Below are positions 8,942 through 18,531 of a stretch of DNA of 42,824 nucleotides, piece after piece; positions within the stretch are counted from its first letter, which is position 1; each line of letters starts with the position of its first letter. The stretch is from UBA7396 sp047637875 (GTDB lineage: Bacteria > Patescibacteriota > Gracilibacteria > BD1-5 > UBA6164): assembly GCA_047637875.1 (NCBI GenBank), contig JBLJBH010000043.1:1-42824 (forward strand), given 5' to 3'. The position numbers and the translations under genes are program-made. Under the pieces are notes generated by a model, which saw nothing but the letters and a program-made list of their open reading frames with translations, was not told the origin of the DNA and made no database searches.

Positions 8942-11005
8942 TTATTTTATAATTTTTTCTAAAAAATCAAAATTTAATCTTCTTTTATCCATTTCCACGT
9001 TTGCAATTTTTATTTTTAAACTATCTCATATTTGAAAAGCAAAATCTTTTGTAAATTCAAACTTCATATATTCTGGATTGTAATTATACTTATTTTTTCA
9101 AATAATACTTGAAACTTGTTCAATAGAAACAAATCCTTCAGCAGTATTTTCTAGCTCTACAAAAAATCCGCTTTCAATCATACCTGAAATAATTCCCTCA
9201 TATTCTTCTCCAATACGACTTTCATAGTATTTACAAATCATTAAGTCTCTTACTGCATACTCTAATTTTTCAGCTTTTCTTTCTATGTCAGACGTATTTT
9301 TTGAAACTGATGATAAAATAGTTTTATAATGCTCAATTCTAGTTTTATCAAGTTTTCAAGATAATTTTTCCTTTATAATTCTATGAATTTGAAGATCTGG
9401 ATATCTTCTAATTGGTGAAGTAAAATGAGAATAAAATTCTAGATTTAGTCAAAAATGCCCTACATTTTCTTCTGAATAAACAGCTTTTTCTAGACTCCTT
9501 AGTATAAGTTTTTGAAGCAGTTTTTCTTTAGAATTTCACTCAATCTCTTTTAAAATCTCAGCTAAAATTTTTGGAGTTAAAGTTTTGTATGGTAATTTAA
9601 AACCAAAAATATTGAGAGTATTTCTAAGTTTTTCTACATCATCTTCATTTGGTACTGGATGAATTCTATAAACAAAAGGAAGTTTTGAATAAAGTTCTCA
9701 CACAGATTCATTTGCTAAAATCATAAATTCTTCAATAATTTTCATACTCGCATATCTTTCATATTTTTCTATTGATATTGGATTTCACAAATCATCTAAT
9801 TTAATTTTTGTTTCTGGAAAATCAAAATCAAGTATTCAAGCTTTTTTCTTTTTTGATGTAATTATAGTTTTTAGTTCATAAGATAGATTCACGGCTTCAG
9901 TTAATTCTGGAGTTATAATTCATCAAAATTTTAACTCATTTCATACACTTAGTTTCTTATCAAGTATTTCTTGCACTTCCCTGTATGTTAAACGAAATTT
10001 TGAAGAAATTACACTTTCATAAACTTTTTTTGAAATAACATTTCAAGTATTATCAATAATCATTTCACAAGTTAGTGTAAGCTTTTTTGTGTTTGGATTT
10101 AGCGAACAAAGATCATTTGATAATTTCTCTGGAAGCATCGGTATAACTCTATCAACTAAATAGATAGAATTTCATCTTTTTAATGCTTCTTTATCTAAAA
10201 AACTTCATTCCTTTACATACTCAGAAACATCAGCTATTGAAACAATTAGTTTATAATTTTTTCAATCTTTCTCAACTAAAACTGCATCATCTAAATCTTT
10301 TGCATCTTCTCAGTCAATAGTAAAAATAAGTTTTTTTGTTAAATCAACTCTAGAGTTTTGCTCTTCGAATTTTAGTTTTTCCGCTTCAGCTAATATATTT
10401 TCTCAAAATCTAATTCTAGCTCATCACTCAAGAGCAATTCACATAATATCAACTCAAGGTTTTTCACTATCTCAAAGAACTTCAAAAATACTTCATTCAG
10501 GATTTTTTCCTTCCCAAGCAGTAATCTTTATAGCTACTTTATCTCAAGTTTTTATAAGTCATTTAAATTTTGAAAGTTTTTTATTTGAAATATGCACATC
10601 GGTTTTAAAAGCAGGACTGTCTAAGATAACAAAAGCAAAATCTTTCACGAGTTCAATTTTTCAAACTAATATTCTATCAGCTCTTTTTAGTACTTTTGTG
10701 ATTACAGCTTCTTTTCTACAATTAAATATTTTTATAACAGCTTCAACCTCGTCTCAGTCAAAAGCTCAATTTAGGTTTTTAGGATAAACAAAATATCCCT
10801 TTTCTTGCCCTTCTACATCTACAAATCAAAAATCATTATTTTTAGCACTTGAATAAACTCAAACTATTTTTTCTAAGTTTGAATAATCTTCTTCTTTTTT
10901 AATATAGTTTTTATATCTTGAATTTGATTTAGTATTTGAAAATGATTTTTTTTCATCTTTTGAGAATTTATTTTCTCACCTATTTTTTTTGAAGTCCTTT
11001 TTCAC
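8942..11005 (-). CDS. rnr: RNase R/RNase II family 3'-5' exoribonuclease
   Basis: A 687-aa exoribonuclease. Order: a basic, disordered N-terminus, a cold-shock-like domain (FGFVDVEGQEKGYFV), the RNB catalytic domain with IDGEDAKDLDDAV (metal-binding aspartates) and HFTSPIRRYPDLQIHR, and a C-terminal S1 domain (GEEYEGIISGMIESGFFVEL). The start is uncertain: no ATG exists in frame downstream of the preceding terminator, so GTG 11005 was chosen; an ATA or ATT a few codons upstream is possible. No Shine-Dalgarno site supports any of them. RNase R degrades structured RNA and works in 30S quality control and trans-translation. Confidence 0.9.
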
Positions 11006-11066
11006 TTGTTGATAATTAAGAATTATTTCTTTTATTGTAGTAAAAAAGTAGAAAATAGCAAAAAAT

Positions 11067-11086
11067 AAAAGGGCTTTCGCCCTTTT
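11067..11086 (-). terminator. Terminator after the 43-aa membrane protein gene
   Basis: AAAAGGGC-TTTC-GCCCTTTT stem-loop, with an ATTTTTT tract on the minus strand. It overlaps the stop codon of the short gene and separates it from the exonuclease gene, which must have its own start or depend on read-through. Confidence 0.8.
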
Positions 11087-11216
11087 AAGTAAAAAGTGAA
11101 ATTATTGAATTTAGTAAAAATGTAAAAGAAAATAATATTGCAAAAAGAAAATATATAATGCCAATAAATAATTTCTCTAAACAAATCATCAAACCATTTT
11201 TTATCAATCTTATCAC
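11085..11216 (-). CDS. Tiny membrane protein (43 aa), GTG start
   Basis: Begins VIRLIKNGLMICLEKLFIG and is followed by one long hydrophobic stretch (about residues 17-38), so it is a single-pass or hairpin membrane peptide. The start is decided by a rare strong Shine-Dalgarno site, AAGGAG at 11224-11229, exactly 7 bp before GTG. The frame ends in TAA right at the terminator hairpin, and a good promoter precedes it. A longer frame in another phase (ATG at 11238) runs through the terminator and is rejected. Function unknown. Confidence 0.65.
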   Translation of the reverse strand: MIRLIKNGLMICLEKLFIGIIYFLFAILFSFTFLLNSIISLFT

Positions 11217-11252
11217 CTTTTTTCTCCTTTTTTCTCATTTTTTGAGAATGGG

Positions 11253-11280
11253 AGTATATTTATTTAGTTTTGAAAATCAA
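11253..11280 (-). promoter_or_regulatory. Promoter of the tiny membrane protein gene
   Basis: TTGATT (11280-11275), 16-bp spacer, TATACT (11258-11253), reading leftward. Confidence 0.55.
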
Positions 11281-11289
11281 GTTTAAATA

Positions 11290-11316
11290 TTGCAATAAAA
11301 TAAAAACTATTATAAT
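11290..11316 (+). promoter_or_regulatory. Promoter of the TPM-lemA operon
   Basis: TTGCAA (11290-11295), 15-bp spacer, TATAAT (11311-11316), 23 bp before the start codon. It is divergent from the preceding promoter. Confidence 0.7.
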
Positions 11317-11339
11317 AAAATTATCTTAATAAAATAAAT

Positions 11340-12200
11340 ATGAAAAAAATATTAAATATATTTATTATAAGCTTATTTGTATTATTTTTTTGAAAAACTT
11401 CTTGATTTGATATAAATAGTTTATTACCAGTAAAAAGTTATGTTGTTGATCAAGTTTGAATATTAGATAAAAATCAAAAAAATCAACTAGAAAAACAAAT
11501 TCAAGACCTAAAAGATAAATATACTGCTGAAATATTAGTTATAATTATCCCTAGTACTGATTGAGCTGATATTTCAACACTTTGAACTGAAATATGACAA
11601 AAAGTTTGAGTTTGAAAATCTGATAAAGATAACTGAGTAGTTATATTAATTGCAATTAATGATAGAGCTTGGAATATTTCAACTTGATATTGAGTAGAAT
11701 GAGTATTACCTGATTTACTCACAAAAAGAATTTGAGAAAAAAATTTCACATTATTTAAAGATCAAAAATATTTTGATTGAATTTTCTGAGCAATAAATGA
11801 TTTTCAAAAAGCATTTGATTGAGATCCTAGCATTATTCCTTTACAAAAAGAAAAATCTGAGGAAGAATTTCCTCCAATACTAATTTTTATATTTTTTATA
11901 TCAGTAATACTTTCTTCAATTTTTTTAAAACCTTTATTTAAAAATAAAGAATATAAAAAAGCATTTAAGTTTATTTTAATTGCTTACTTAATCACTCTTC
12001 CAATAGCTTATATAGCTATATGAATTTTTTCTATTTTAGCTAATATATTTATTTGGATTTTCTGAGTGGTATTTTGAGTATTTTGAAATGCATCTGGAAA
12101 ATGAAATAGATGAGGTTATAGATGATGAAGTTCTGGATGAGGATTTTGAGGATTTAGTTGAGGAAGGTTTGGATGAGGATGAAGTTCTTGAAAATGGTAA
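11340..12200 (+). CDS. TPM-domain membrane protein (YgcG family)
   Basis: A 286-aa envelope protein: signal peptide (about residues 1-20), then a TPM/TLP18.3 domain with YVVDQVGILDKNQKNQLEKQI, ILVIIIPSTDGADIS and NGVVILIAINDRAWNISTG, then two or three membrane segments, then a tail made almost only of Gly, Ser and aromatic residues. The domain occurs in photosystem repair proteins and in bacterial proteins linked to LemA, as here. Many of the tail glycines are TGA codons, so the tail is unreadable under the standard code. The role is unknown; membrane-protein quality control is a guess from relatives. Confidence 0.82.
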
Positions 12201-12241
12201 TAATATTTTATATTTTTATATTTATTTTTTAATATTTTATT

Positions 12242-12820
12242 ATGAAAAAAACATTAATAATTATATTGTGAGTTTTGGTATTTTTAGGAATAATTTTTTC
12301 TTGAAAATATAATAGTTTAGTCTCAAAAGAAGAAGCAGTAAATACAGCTTGGGCACAAGTTGAAAATCAATATCAAAGAAGATTTGATTTAATACCAAAT
12401 ATAGTTGCTTCAGTTAAGTGAGAAGCTAATTTTGAAAAATCTACACTAGAAGCCGTTATAAATGCTAGAGCATCTGCAACTAAAACTACTATTGATATAA
12501 ATGACGCAAAAGAGTTTGAAGAATTCCAAAAAGAGCAATCTGGAATTTCTCAGGCACTTTCTAGGCTTTTAATGGTTACTGAAAATTATCCAAATTTAAA
12601 GGCAAACCAAGCATTTAGTGATTTAAGAGTTCAACTTGAATGAACAGAAAATAGAATCTCAACAGAAAGAATGAGATACAATGAAGCAGTTCAAGTTTTT
12701 AATGTATATATAAGAAGTTTTCCAAATAATATTTTTGCGTCTATGCTATGATTTGAAAAGAAAAATTTATTTGAAAGTGATGAAGAAGCAGAGAAAGCAC
12801 CAAGTGTTAATTTTGAATAA
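12242..12820 (+). CDS. lemA: LemA family protein
   Basis: A 192-aa protein with one N-terminal membrane anchor and a long helical domain. It has the LemA pattern NTAWAQVENQYQRRFDLIPN, then EGTENRISTERMRYNEAVQVFN near the C-terminus, and the ending FPNNIFASMLGFEKKNLFE. LemA proteins sit at the inner membrane facing out. Pairing with a TPM protein 41 bp upstream is a common arrangement in bacteria. Function not established. Confidence 0.93.
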
Positions 12821-12852
12821 AAAAAAGAGTGAAAAATTTCACTCTTTTTTTT
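12821..12852. terminator. Bidirectional terminator between lemA and tRNA genes
   Basis: AAAAGAGTGAAA/TTTCACTCTTTT stem with A and T tracts on both sides. It serves lemA on the plus strand and the tRNA transcript on the minus strand. Confidence 0.85.
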
Positions 12853-12863
12853 ATTCATATTTT

Positions 12864-12948
12864 TGGTGCCCAAGATGGGACTCGAACCCACACACTTTTC
12901 AGCATACGCACCTCAAGCGTACGTGTCTACCAATTCCACCACCTGGGC
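12864..12948 (-). tRNA. tRNA-Leu (GAG)
   Basis: An 85-nt class II tRNA with CCA encoded. Acceptor GCCCAGG pairs with CTTGGGC, the D region is GGAATTGGTAGACAC, the anticodon stem TACGC/GCGTA holds loop TTGAGGT (anticodon GAG), and the T arm has GTTCGAGTC. The long variable arm is short for class II. Confidence 0.93.
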
Positions 12949-12963
12949 AAGTTATTATTTATT

Positions 12964-13050
12964 TGGTGCCCCGAGCGAGAATCGAACTCGCACTCCGGTA
13001 AAGGAATGGGATTTTGAGTCCCACGTGTCTACCAATTCCACCATCGAGGC
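12964..13050 (-). tRNA. tRNA-Leu (CAA)
   Basis: An 87-nt class II tRNA with CCA encoded. Acceptor GCCTCGA pairs with TCGGGGC (one U-G), the anticodon stem GGGA/TCCC holds CTCAAAA (anticodon CAA), and the T arm has GTTCGATTC. It is 15 bp upstream of the other leucine tRNA and transcribed with it. Confidence 0.93.
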
Positions 13051-13063
13051 TTGAAGCTTTGAA

Positions 13064-13091
13064 ATTATAAAAAAAAAATTTGCAAAAGCAA
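13064..13091 (-). promoter_or_regulatory. Promoter of the tRNA-Leu pair
   Basis: TTGCTT (13091-13086), 16-bp spacer, TATAAT (13069-13064), 14 bp from the tRNA 5' end. It overlaps the terminator of the gene upstream. Confidence 0.6.
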
Positions 13092-13094
13092 ATT
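13071..13094 (-). terminator. Terminator of the three-gene unknown operon
   Basis: On the minus strand AATTTGC-TTTT-GCAAATT is followed by a run of T. The same bases carry the -35 region of the tRNA promoter. Confidence 0.7.
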
Positions 13095-13097
13095 ATT

Positions 13098-13736
13098 TTA
13101 AACTATAGTTCTATATATATTTTGTGTTGTATTTTCTTCTTTTTTAGGATTTTCTGGAGAAATAATATATAAACTTTCTATTTTATACCAATTATCTACT
13201 TTCTTAAAAGTAATTTTTAAAGTATATTTTGAATAATCTTTTCCATCAAATATATTATATTTTCAATCTCAGTATCTCATACTAAGTAAAATATTGAATG
13301 TAGATTTCATTGAGATCATCAACTCAATAAGCTCTGGTTGAAGAGAATATTCTAATTCTAAACCATTTTTTTTAATAGCCTCTTCAAAAGTAAGAATTAA
13401 AAAGTTTTCAAAATATTCTAAATCACTTGGTAAATTATCATAATAAGTTCATTCATCTTTGGATTTTTGCAAAATAGATTGCATAAATCAGTCTTGTTTT
13501 TCTGTAAATAAATATTTAAGTTCATTTAAAACCTCATTTTGATTTTTTCATATTTGATTTTGTGTATTTATTGAATCAACTTCAAGAGAATCAGTTTTTG
13601 TATCATCAGCATATGAAACTCAACCTAATGCAATTCATGCACTCAAAGAAAAAGCCTGAATGAGCTTTCTTGTCTTTTTAGAAATTTCTGAAGGCTTTTT
13701 TTTATTTTCTGAAGATGTAGATAGTTTTTCTGGCAT
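13098..13736 (-). CDS. Unknown protein (212 aa), possible exported
   Basis: Not recognised. It has a basic N-terminus (KKKPSEISKKTRKLIQAF), then a small hydrophobic stretch (SLSAGIALGGVSYADD) that looks like a late signal peptide ending near residue 42, then a charged, helical domain ending in mixed strand (FDGKDYSKYTLKITFKKV). It has no cysteines after the signal and no known catalytic motif. It is last of three leftward genes spaced by about 11-12 bp, so the three products probably work together. Confidence 0.75.
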
Positions 13737-13748
13737 AAAAATTATTTA

Positions 13749-14159
13749 TTATTTTAATCAAGCATCTTGCATTTGAGCATCTAATTGTGCTTGTCTAGTA
13801 GCATGTCATCAAAATAATCCATCTGAAGGTTTACTTTTATTAGCTAAAACATATCTATCAACTGATTGTTGAGTTGATAAAGAATTAGTTGCTTCTTTTA
13901 TAGCACCTTTAGCAGCTAAACATCAATTTTTTGCATCTTCTCTGATTTGAGGCATTAATCATTTTAATGTACTATCTAATGTTATTTCTAACTTACTTGC
14001 ATTCACTCATTTTCCTGGGATCAATGATGTAACATCCTTAAGTTTTTTATCAAAATCACTTCTAGAATTACCTACTTGATCTTTTAAAGGAGTAAGATTT
14101 TGTTTTTCAGATGGATTACAAAGTTGTTCAACTTGTTTCATTCAATCTAAATTTCCCAT
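13749..14159 (-). CDS. Unknown soluble protein (136 aa)
   Basis: Not recognised. It begins MGNLDGMKQVEQLCNPSE, lacks a signal or membrane segment, and is mainly helical with many Lys, Ser and Gln residues. A loop SDGLFGGHATRQAQ near the C-terminus is its most distinctive piece. It is the middle gene of the operon; several glycines are TGA, so it is a genuine code-25 reading frame. Confidence 0.75.
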
Positions 14160-14170
14160 AGTTATAAAAA

Positions 14171-14470
14171 TTAAAAGTTAAAATTATTTAAAATATTTTC
14201 TTCATCTTCTTTTTCAGATTTTTCTAATTCTTTATTTAGTTGTTTTTTTATATTTCAAAGAGTGTTTGTCATTTTTTTATAGGTTTCTAGAAATATACCC
14301 ATAATTTTTCAATACAACTCTTCTAGTTCTTCATCAGAAAGTTTCACTAAATCACTTCAAATATCTTTAAAATCATCAATATTTGTAAATTCATTTCATC
14401 CATATTTCTCAAGTTTTACTAAATTGAGAATAATTTCATAAACATATTTTTCTTTTTCATCCCTTTTCAT
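14171..14470 (-). CDS. Unknown acidic coiled-coil protein (99 aa)
   Basis: Not recognised. Highly charged with two parts: residues 1-60 with LSDEELEELYGKIMG, and a C-terminal helix of Lys/Glu-rich heptads (NIKKQLNKELEKSEKEDEE) that should form a coiled coil. First gene of the operon. Upstream 14471-14557 holds no clear promoter of its own; a GGGGGAG run lies too far from the start to be a Shine-Dalgarno site. Confidence 0.75.
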
Positions 14471-14557
14471 AAAACTATATTTAAAAATAAACTCCCCCTT
14501 ATTAAACCATATTTTTCTTCTTTTTGCAAATTTTTGCTGGTTTTTAATAAAATAAAT

Positions 14558-14584
14558 TTGTTTTTTTTATAAAAAATATACAAT
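14558..14584 (+). promoter_or_regulatory. Promoter of radA
   Basis: TTGTTT (14558-14563), 15-bp spacer, TACAAT (14579-14584). Confidence 0.5.
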
Positions 14585-14611
14585 ATTTATATATATTTTA
14601 ATCTAAAAACT

Positions 14612-15931
14612 ATGTATATCTGTAATAACTGCTGAAATGAAAGCGTAAAATGGACAGGACAATGTTCTTTTTGTAAAGAGTGGAATACTTTACAAGAATT
14701 TAAAGAATCAAAAACAAAATGAAATATTTCTGGTATAAAAAAAGAACTCACAAAAATAACTGATTCTCTTGGGAAAACAGAGGAAAAAATCATCTCAAAA
14801 TCTAGCGAATTAAATAATCTTTTAGGATGATGAATTACAAAATGAAGTATTATTTTATTATCATGAGAACCTGGAATTTGAAAATCAACTCTCGCTTTAC
14901 AACTGGGAAACTTAATAGAAAAAGATATCATTTATATTTCCTGAGAAGAAAATGAAAATCAAATTATCTCAAGAGCAAAAAGACTTGGGATAAACTCTAG
15001 TAGTATTTTCCTACTTTGTGAAAACAATCTAGAAAATATTTTACAAACTCTAAAAAATACAAAAAGTGATGTTATCGTTTTAGACTCAATTTCTGTTATC
15101 ATATCTGATAATGCGAACGGAACAGCCGGAAGTATTTCACAAGTTAAAGAAGTCGCTGAAAAAATAGTTGATTTTGGGAAATCTACCAACACTACAATTG
15201 TAATTATTTGACATGTAAATAAAGACTGAAATCTTGCTGGACCAAAAACTTTAGAACATTTAGTTGATACAGTTTTGTATTTTGAATGAGAAAGATATGA
15301 GGAAATTCGTATTTTAAGAAGTCTCAAAAATAGATTTGGTTCAACTGGAGAAATTGCAATTTTTAAAATGCAAGAAAATTGACTGATTGACCTTCCAAAT
15401 CCGGGATTAGAATTTATTTCAAGCGAAAATGATAATACGACTATCGGTTCCAGTCTGAGTATCACCATGGAATGAGCCAGACCAATCGTTGTTGAAATAG
15501 AAAGTCTCACGACTTATACAAAATTTTGATATCCAAAAAGAAGTGCGAGAGGAATACAAACGGCAAAACTTGATCTCATTTTAGCCGTACTTTGAAAATA
15601 TTCTCGTGTAAACCTAGATAGCTATGATGTTTATGTTAACATTGTTAGATGAATAAAAGTGGATGAACCTGGAATTGATTTAAGTATCTGAGCTTCTATT
15701 ATATCATCAAAACTTGCAAAACCAATTCCCAGAAATACTATTTTTATCGGAGAAATATCCCTCACTGGAAGAATAAAAAATTGCTTCAACCTAGAAAAAA
15801 GAGTCAAAGAAGCAATAAAACTTGGATTTGAAAATATAATTATTCCAGATGTGGACATCAAACTCAAAGAAAAAGTAAATATCATAAAAATAAAAAATAT
15901 CTGAGATTTAGTTGAAAAAATTATTTGATAA
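14612..15931 (+). CDS. radA: DNA repair ATPase RadA
   Basis: A RecA-like helicase that helps branch migration in recombination. The 439-aa protein starts with a C4 zinc finger (Cys 4, 7, 18, 21), then Walker A GEPGIGKST at 85-93, the RadA-specific KNRFGSTGE motif near residue 250, and a C-terminal Lon-like domain (GIDLSIGASIISS, GEISLTGRI). All domains are complete. In Walker A the second Gly of GIGKS is TGA. The gene is followed at once by the promoter of the next gene. Confidence 0.95.
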
Positions 15932-15933
15932 GA

Positions 15934-15960
15934 TTGACATTATAAAAATTAATGTATAAT
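15934..15960 (+). promoter_or_regulatory. Perfect-consensus promoter, 15-bp spacer
   Basis: TTGACA (15934-15939), 15-bp spacer, TATAAT (15955-15960); both hexamers are exact. It starts 3 bp after the radA stop and drives the next gene. Confidence 0.85.
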
Positions 15961-15990
15961 TCATTCTTATTTCATTTTCAAAAAATATCT

Positions 15991-16713
15991 ATGTCCGAAA
16001 CATATAAATCTCTCAGCGTCATTCCTGATCATAGTGTAGACAGAGAAACTTGAGAAATAACACGACTGGAAAGAGAACAAAGAGGAGTATGAAAAAAAGT
16101 AAATTATGTTCTTTCCAATGAAGACGAAAAAATAAATCACACTGCAAGGCAAGTTTGTGGAAATTATGGAGAAGAAATAGTAAGAAGCATACTTAGAGAA
16201 ATGATTTTTAATAGAAATAAAAAAATAGATAAAAACTTTGATTTTTTACTAAAAACTTGAGAATTTTGTGAAAATAAAACAGGAAGAATATGAAATGTTT
16301 GTGTGATTATAAAAGATCAACTAGAAAAAATGCCAAGTTTATGATTTTATTCATTGGTTTATTATGAGATAGAATGATTTAAAACAGCGAGTGAATGTTT
16401 AAAATATGCCAAAGAACATCTAAAAATTTTTCCTGAGACCTATTTGAAACAAAAAATTAAAATAAAATCTATATTTATTTTTCCAAAATCAGATATAGTT
16501 TGGTTTTATAACAAATCAAATAAAATTCAAAGAAAAATAGAGTGAAAAAAGAAAAAGCCAAGAGTATTTGAATATGCTCCTTTGAAAATTGGTCATACAA
16601 GAAAATTATTTCAAGAAAATCCATGAACTCATAAACAATCCCAATTTTGTTTTTGATTAAAAGAAAAAAATAGTATTGAAGTATTTGTTTCTTGAATTGA
16701 TATAATTTTATAA
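15991..16713 (+). CDS. Unknown protein (240 aa)
   Basis: Not recognised. No signal or membrane segment. The N-terminal part is charged (RLEREQRGVGKKVNY) and the C-terminal half is basic with alternating strands (KIKSIFIFPKSDIVWFYNK, RKIEGKKKPRVFEY), which could bind nucleic acid; this is inference. It is monocistronic with one of the best promoters in the window and a clear terminator, so it is probably well expressed. Confidence 0.8.
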
Positions 16714-16742
16714 AAAGACTAATATAAAATTAGTCTTTTTTT
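16712..16742. terminator. Bidirectional terminator
   Basis: AAAAAGACTAAT/ATTAGTCTTTTT stem between convergent genes. The stop codon of the HxsB-like gene lies inside the right arm. Confidence 0.85.
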
Positions 16743-18166
16743 GTATCTAAATAATGTTTTATATAATCATACTCTTTCCCAGATTTTTTATCTAAAATAT
16801 CAAATACCCAGTCAAATAAAAACATAAAAAAACTACAATGTTCATCAAATATTTGGTTTGTGTAAATATTTCCTCTAGCTTGGTATGATTCTACTGGACA
16901 AACTCAACAAAATGGAGCATAAGCACAAACATCGCAAGGTAAACTCTCAACAATTGATGAATCCATCATAGCTCAAACTACTTCATTTTGTACAAGTTCT
17001 TGTAAATTATTTGAAGTATCTCACATCATAAAAACATCATCCTCAACCATTCTTCATTCATCACAAGTATAAATTTTCCCAGTATGATCATAAGCTATTT
17101 GTCATATTCAAGCTCAACATGGACTTCTTAAATCCATAAAATTCATCTCTTGAGGTTTAATAATTTTTTTAATTATTATATCTAAAAAACCATCTCTTAT
17201 ATATAAACCTTCAGAGTTTTTTTCTATTAAATAATGAAAATAATTCTTATAAAAATCTAAAAGTTCTTCTTTAGAATATCACAAAACATTTTTTGTATTG
17301 CTGGCAAATCAAAGTCAATTTATCTTTTTTAAAAATATAGCATCAAATCATAGTTCTATATAAGTATCAACAAGCTCTTTATATCTTGAAAGCGTTTTAT
17401 TGGTAATAACTCACATAGCTCAATATAAAATCTTTTTTCACACTTCTTTTTCTTTTTCTCTAATAAATTTTATTTTCTGCGATAATGTATCAAAACTAGA
17501 TAGCGTTTTTCTATCTGAAATTAAAAGTCTATTAAAATCGTGTACTTTTTTATCCCCATCAAGTGAAGTTGATATACTTAAATTTGGAAAAGTCATAAGT
17601 TTATCAAGCATTTTTTCATCTATCATAGTTAGATTTGAAACCAGTGCATAACTGATATTTTTTTTGGTAACTTTATTTTGTTTTTCAGTGTATAAAATAA
17701 TATGTTCCAGTATTTCCATATTTGAAGTTGGTTCTCATCATTGAAACTCTATAGTTAAACTCTTAGATGGAGAAGATAAAATGATATCAACAATTTTTTC
17801 TGCATCATCTTTTTTTAATTTTAAACTTTCATCGGTATATCTATAATCAGCTGCAGCATGACAATATTTGCATTGATGATTACATCATTTTGTTAAAACT
17901 ATAATATGTAAAGTGGGACCGACGAAATTTATTTTATTTCTCTGAATATATTTTTCTGTAGATTTTTCTTCATAGTCTGAAGTTTTATAAAACATTTTTT
18001 CTTCTAAATCTTTCTTTAAAGAATTATTTAATTCTCATCCATTTATATAATTATCAAATTCAACATTTCATAAAACTATAGAATCTCAAAAAATATTTGT
18101 CATAACAATTCTATCGTCTCACAAATGATTAAATCTAATAAATGGTATATTTTCATTTAAGCTCAT
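16730..18166 (-). CDS. hxsB: HxsB-like radical SAM/SPASM maturase (His-Xaa-Ser system)
   Basis: A 478-aa radical SAM enzyme. Residues 1-85 form the HxsB-type N-terminal region (IPFIRFNHLGDDRIVMTNIF, then FVGPTLHIIVLTKG). The cluster motif is Cys 95, 99, 102 (CX3CX2C), followed by FQGGEP and STSLDGDKKVHDFNR. The C-terminal SPASM region binds auxiliary clusters: CGAGIGQIAY, IYTCDEGRM and CDVCAYAPFCGVCPVESY. These match the His-Xaa-Ser system maturase HxsB, which modifies a repeat peptide by unknown chemistry. It follows the HxsD-like gene by 22 bp. The family call is from motif memory, not a search. Confidence 0.75.
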
Positions 18167-18188
18167 TTTTTATTTATTAAATTTTAAT

Positions 18189-18461
18189 TTATTCTACATT
18201 TACACTTCCTAAAGCTTTTGAAATAATAACTTTTCTTAGATCTTTATTGTTATTTGCTATTTCAAATCTCAAATTATTAAATGTTAATTCTTTTTTAAAT
18301 AATGAAAATATTTTTTCATCTACATTCGAATGAAAACTAATGAATATTTCAGTATCATTTTCAGAAATTTCATAATCATAATCTTCTAAATACAAATTAA
18401 TCGTATATAAAATTGCTTCTTTTGTGTAGAGACTTTTTATAAGTTTTATTTGTTTTTCCAT
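18189..18461 (-). CDS. hxsD: HxsD-like protein
   Basis: A 90-aa soluble protein. Its C-terminal half, LTFNNLRFEIANNNKDLRK followed by VIISKAL, resembles HxsD, the small companion of HxsB and HxsC known for an LLNDYxLRE-type motif and a conserved R-x-lI-x-x-Al ending. HxsD has no known activity; a peptide-binding helper is a reasonable guess. It leads the leftward operon, directly before the HxsB-like gene, which is the expected order. Confidence 0.6.
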   Translation of the reverse strand: MEKQIKLIKSLYTKEAILYTINLYLEDYDYEISENDTEIFISFHSNVDEKIFSLFKKELTFNNLRFEIANNNKDLRKVIISKALGSVNVE

Positions 18462-18531
18462 AATTTTTTTATAAAATAATAACGATAACGATATAGATTA
18501 TATAATTTTTAAAATATTATTCAAATTAAAA
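18462..18531. promoter_or_regulatory. Divergent promoter region of the Hxs locus
   Basis: Seventy bases separate the two starts. Leftward: TTGAAT (18524-18519), 16-bp spacer, TATAAT (18502-18497). Rightward: TATAAT at 18501-18506 within the palindrome ATTATATAAT. A tandem ATAACG repeat (ATAACGATAACG, 18479-18490) lies beside it and could be a regulator site. The shared region links both operons. Confidence 0.6.

Noticed and set aside
11032..11238. 68-aa minus-strand frame starting MRKKEKKGDK
   Set aside because: It reads through a clear terminator hairpin, while another phase has a spaced AAGGAG, a GTG start and a stop at the hairpin.
12088..12312. Acidic plus-strand frame (MHLENEIDEV...)
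   Set aside because: Out-of-frame shadow of the Gly-rich tail of the TPM protein and the lemA start.
12735..13054. Plus-strand frames over 12735-13054
   Set aside because: They overlap lemA and two well-formed tRNA-Leu genes on the other strand.
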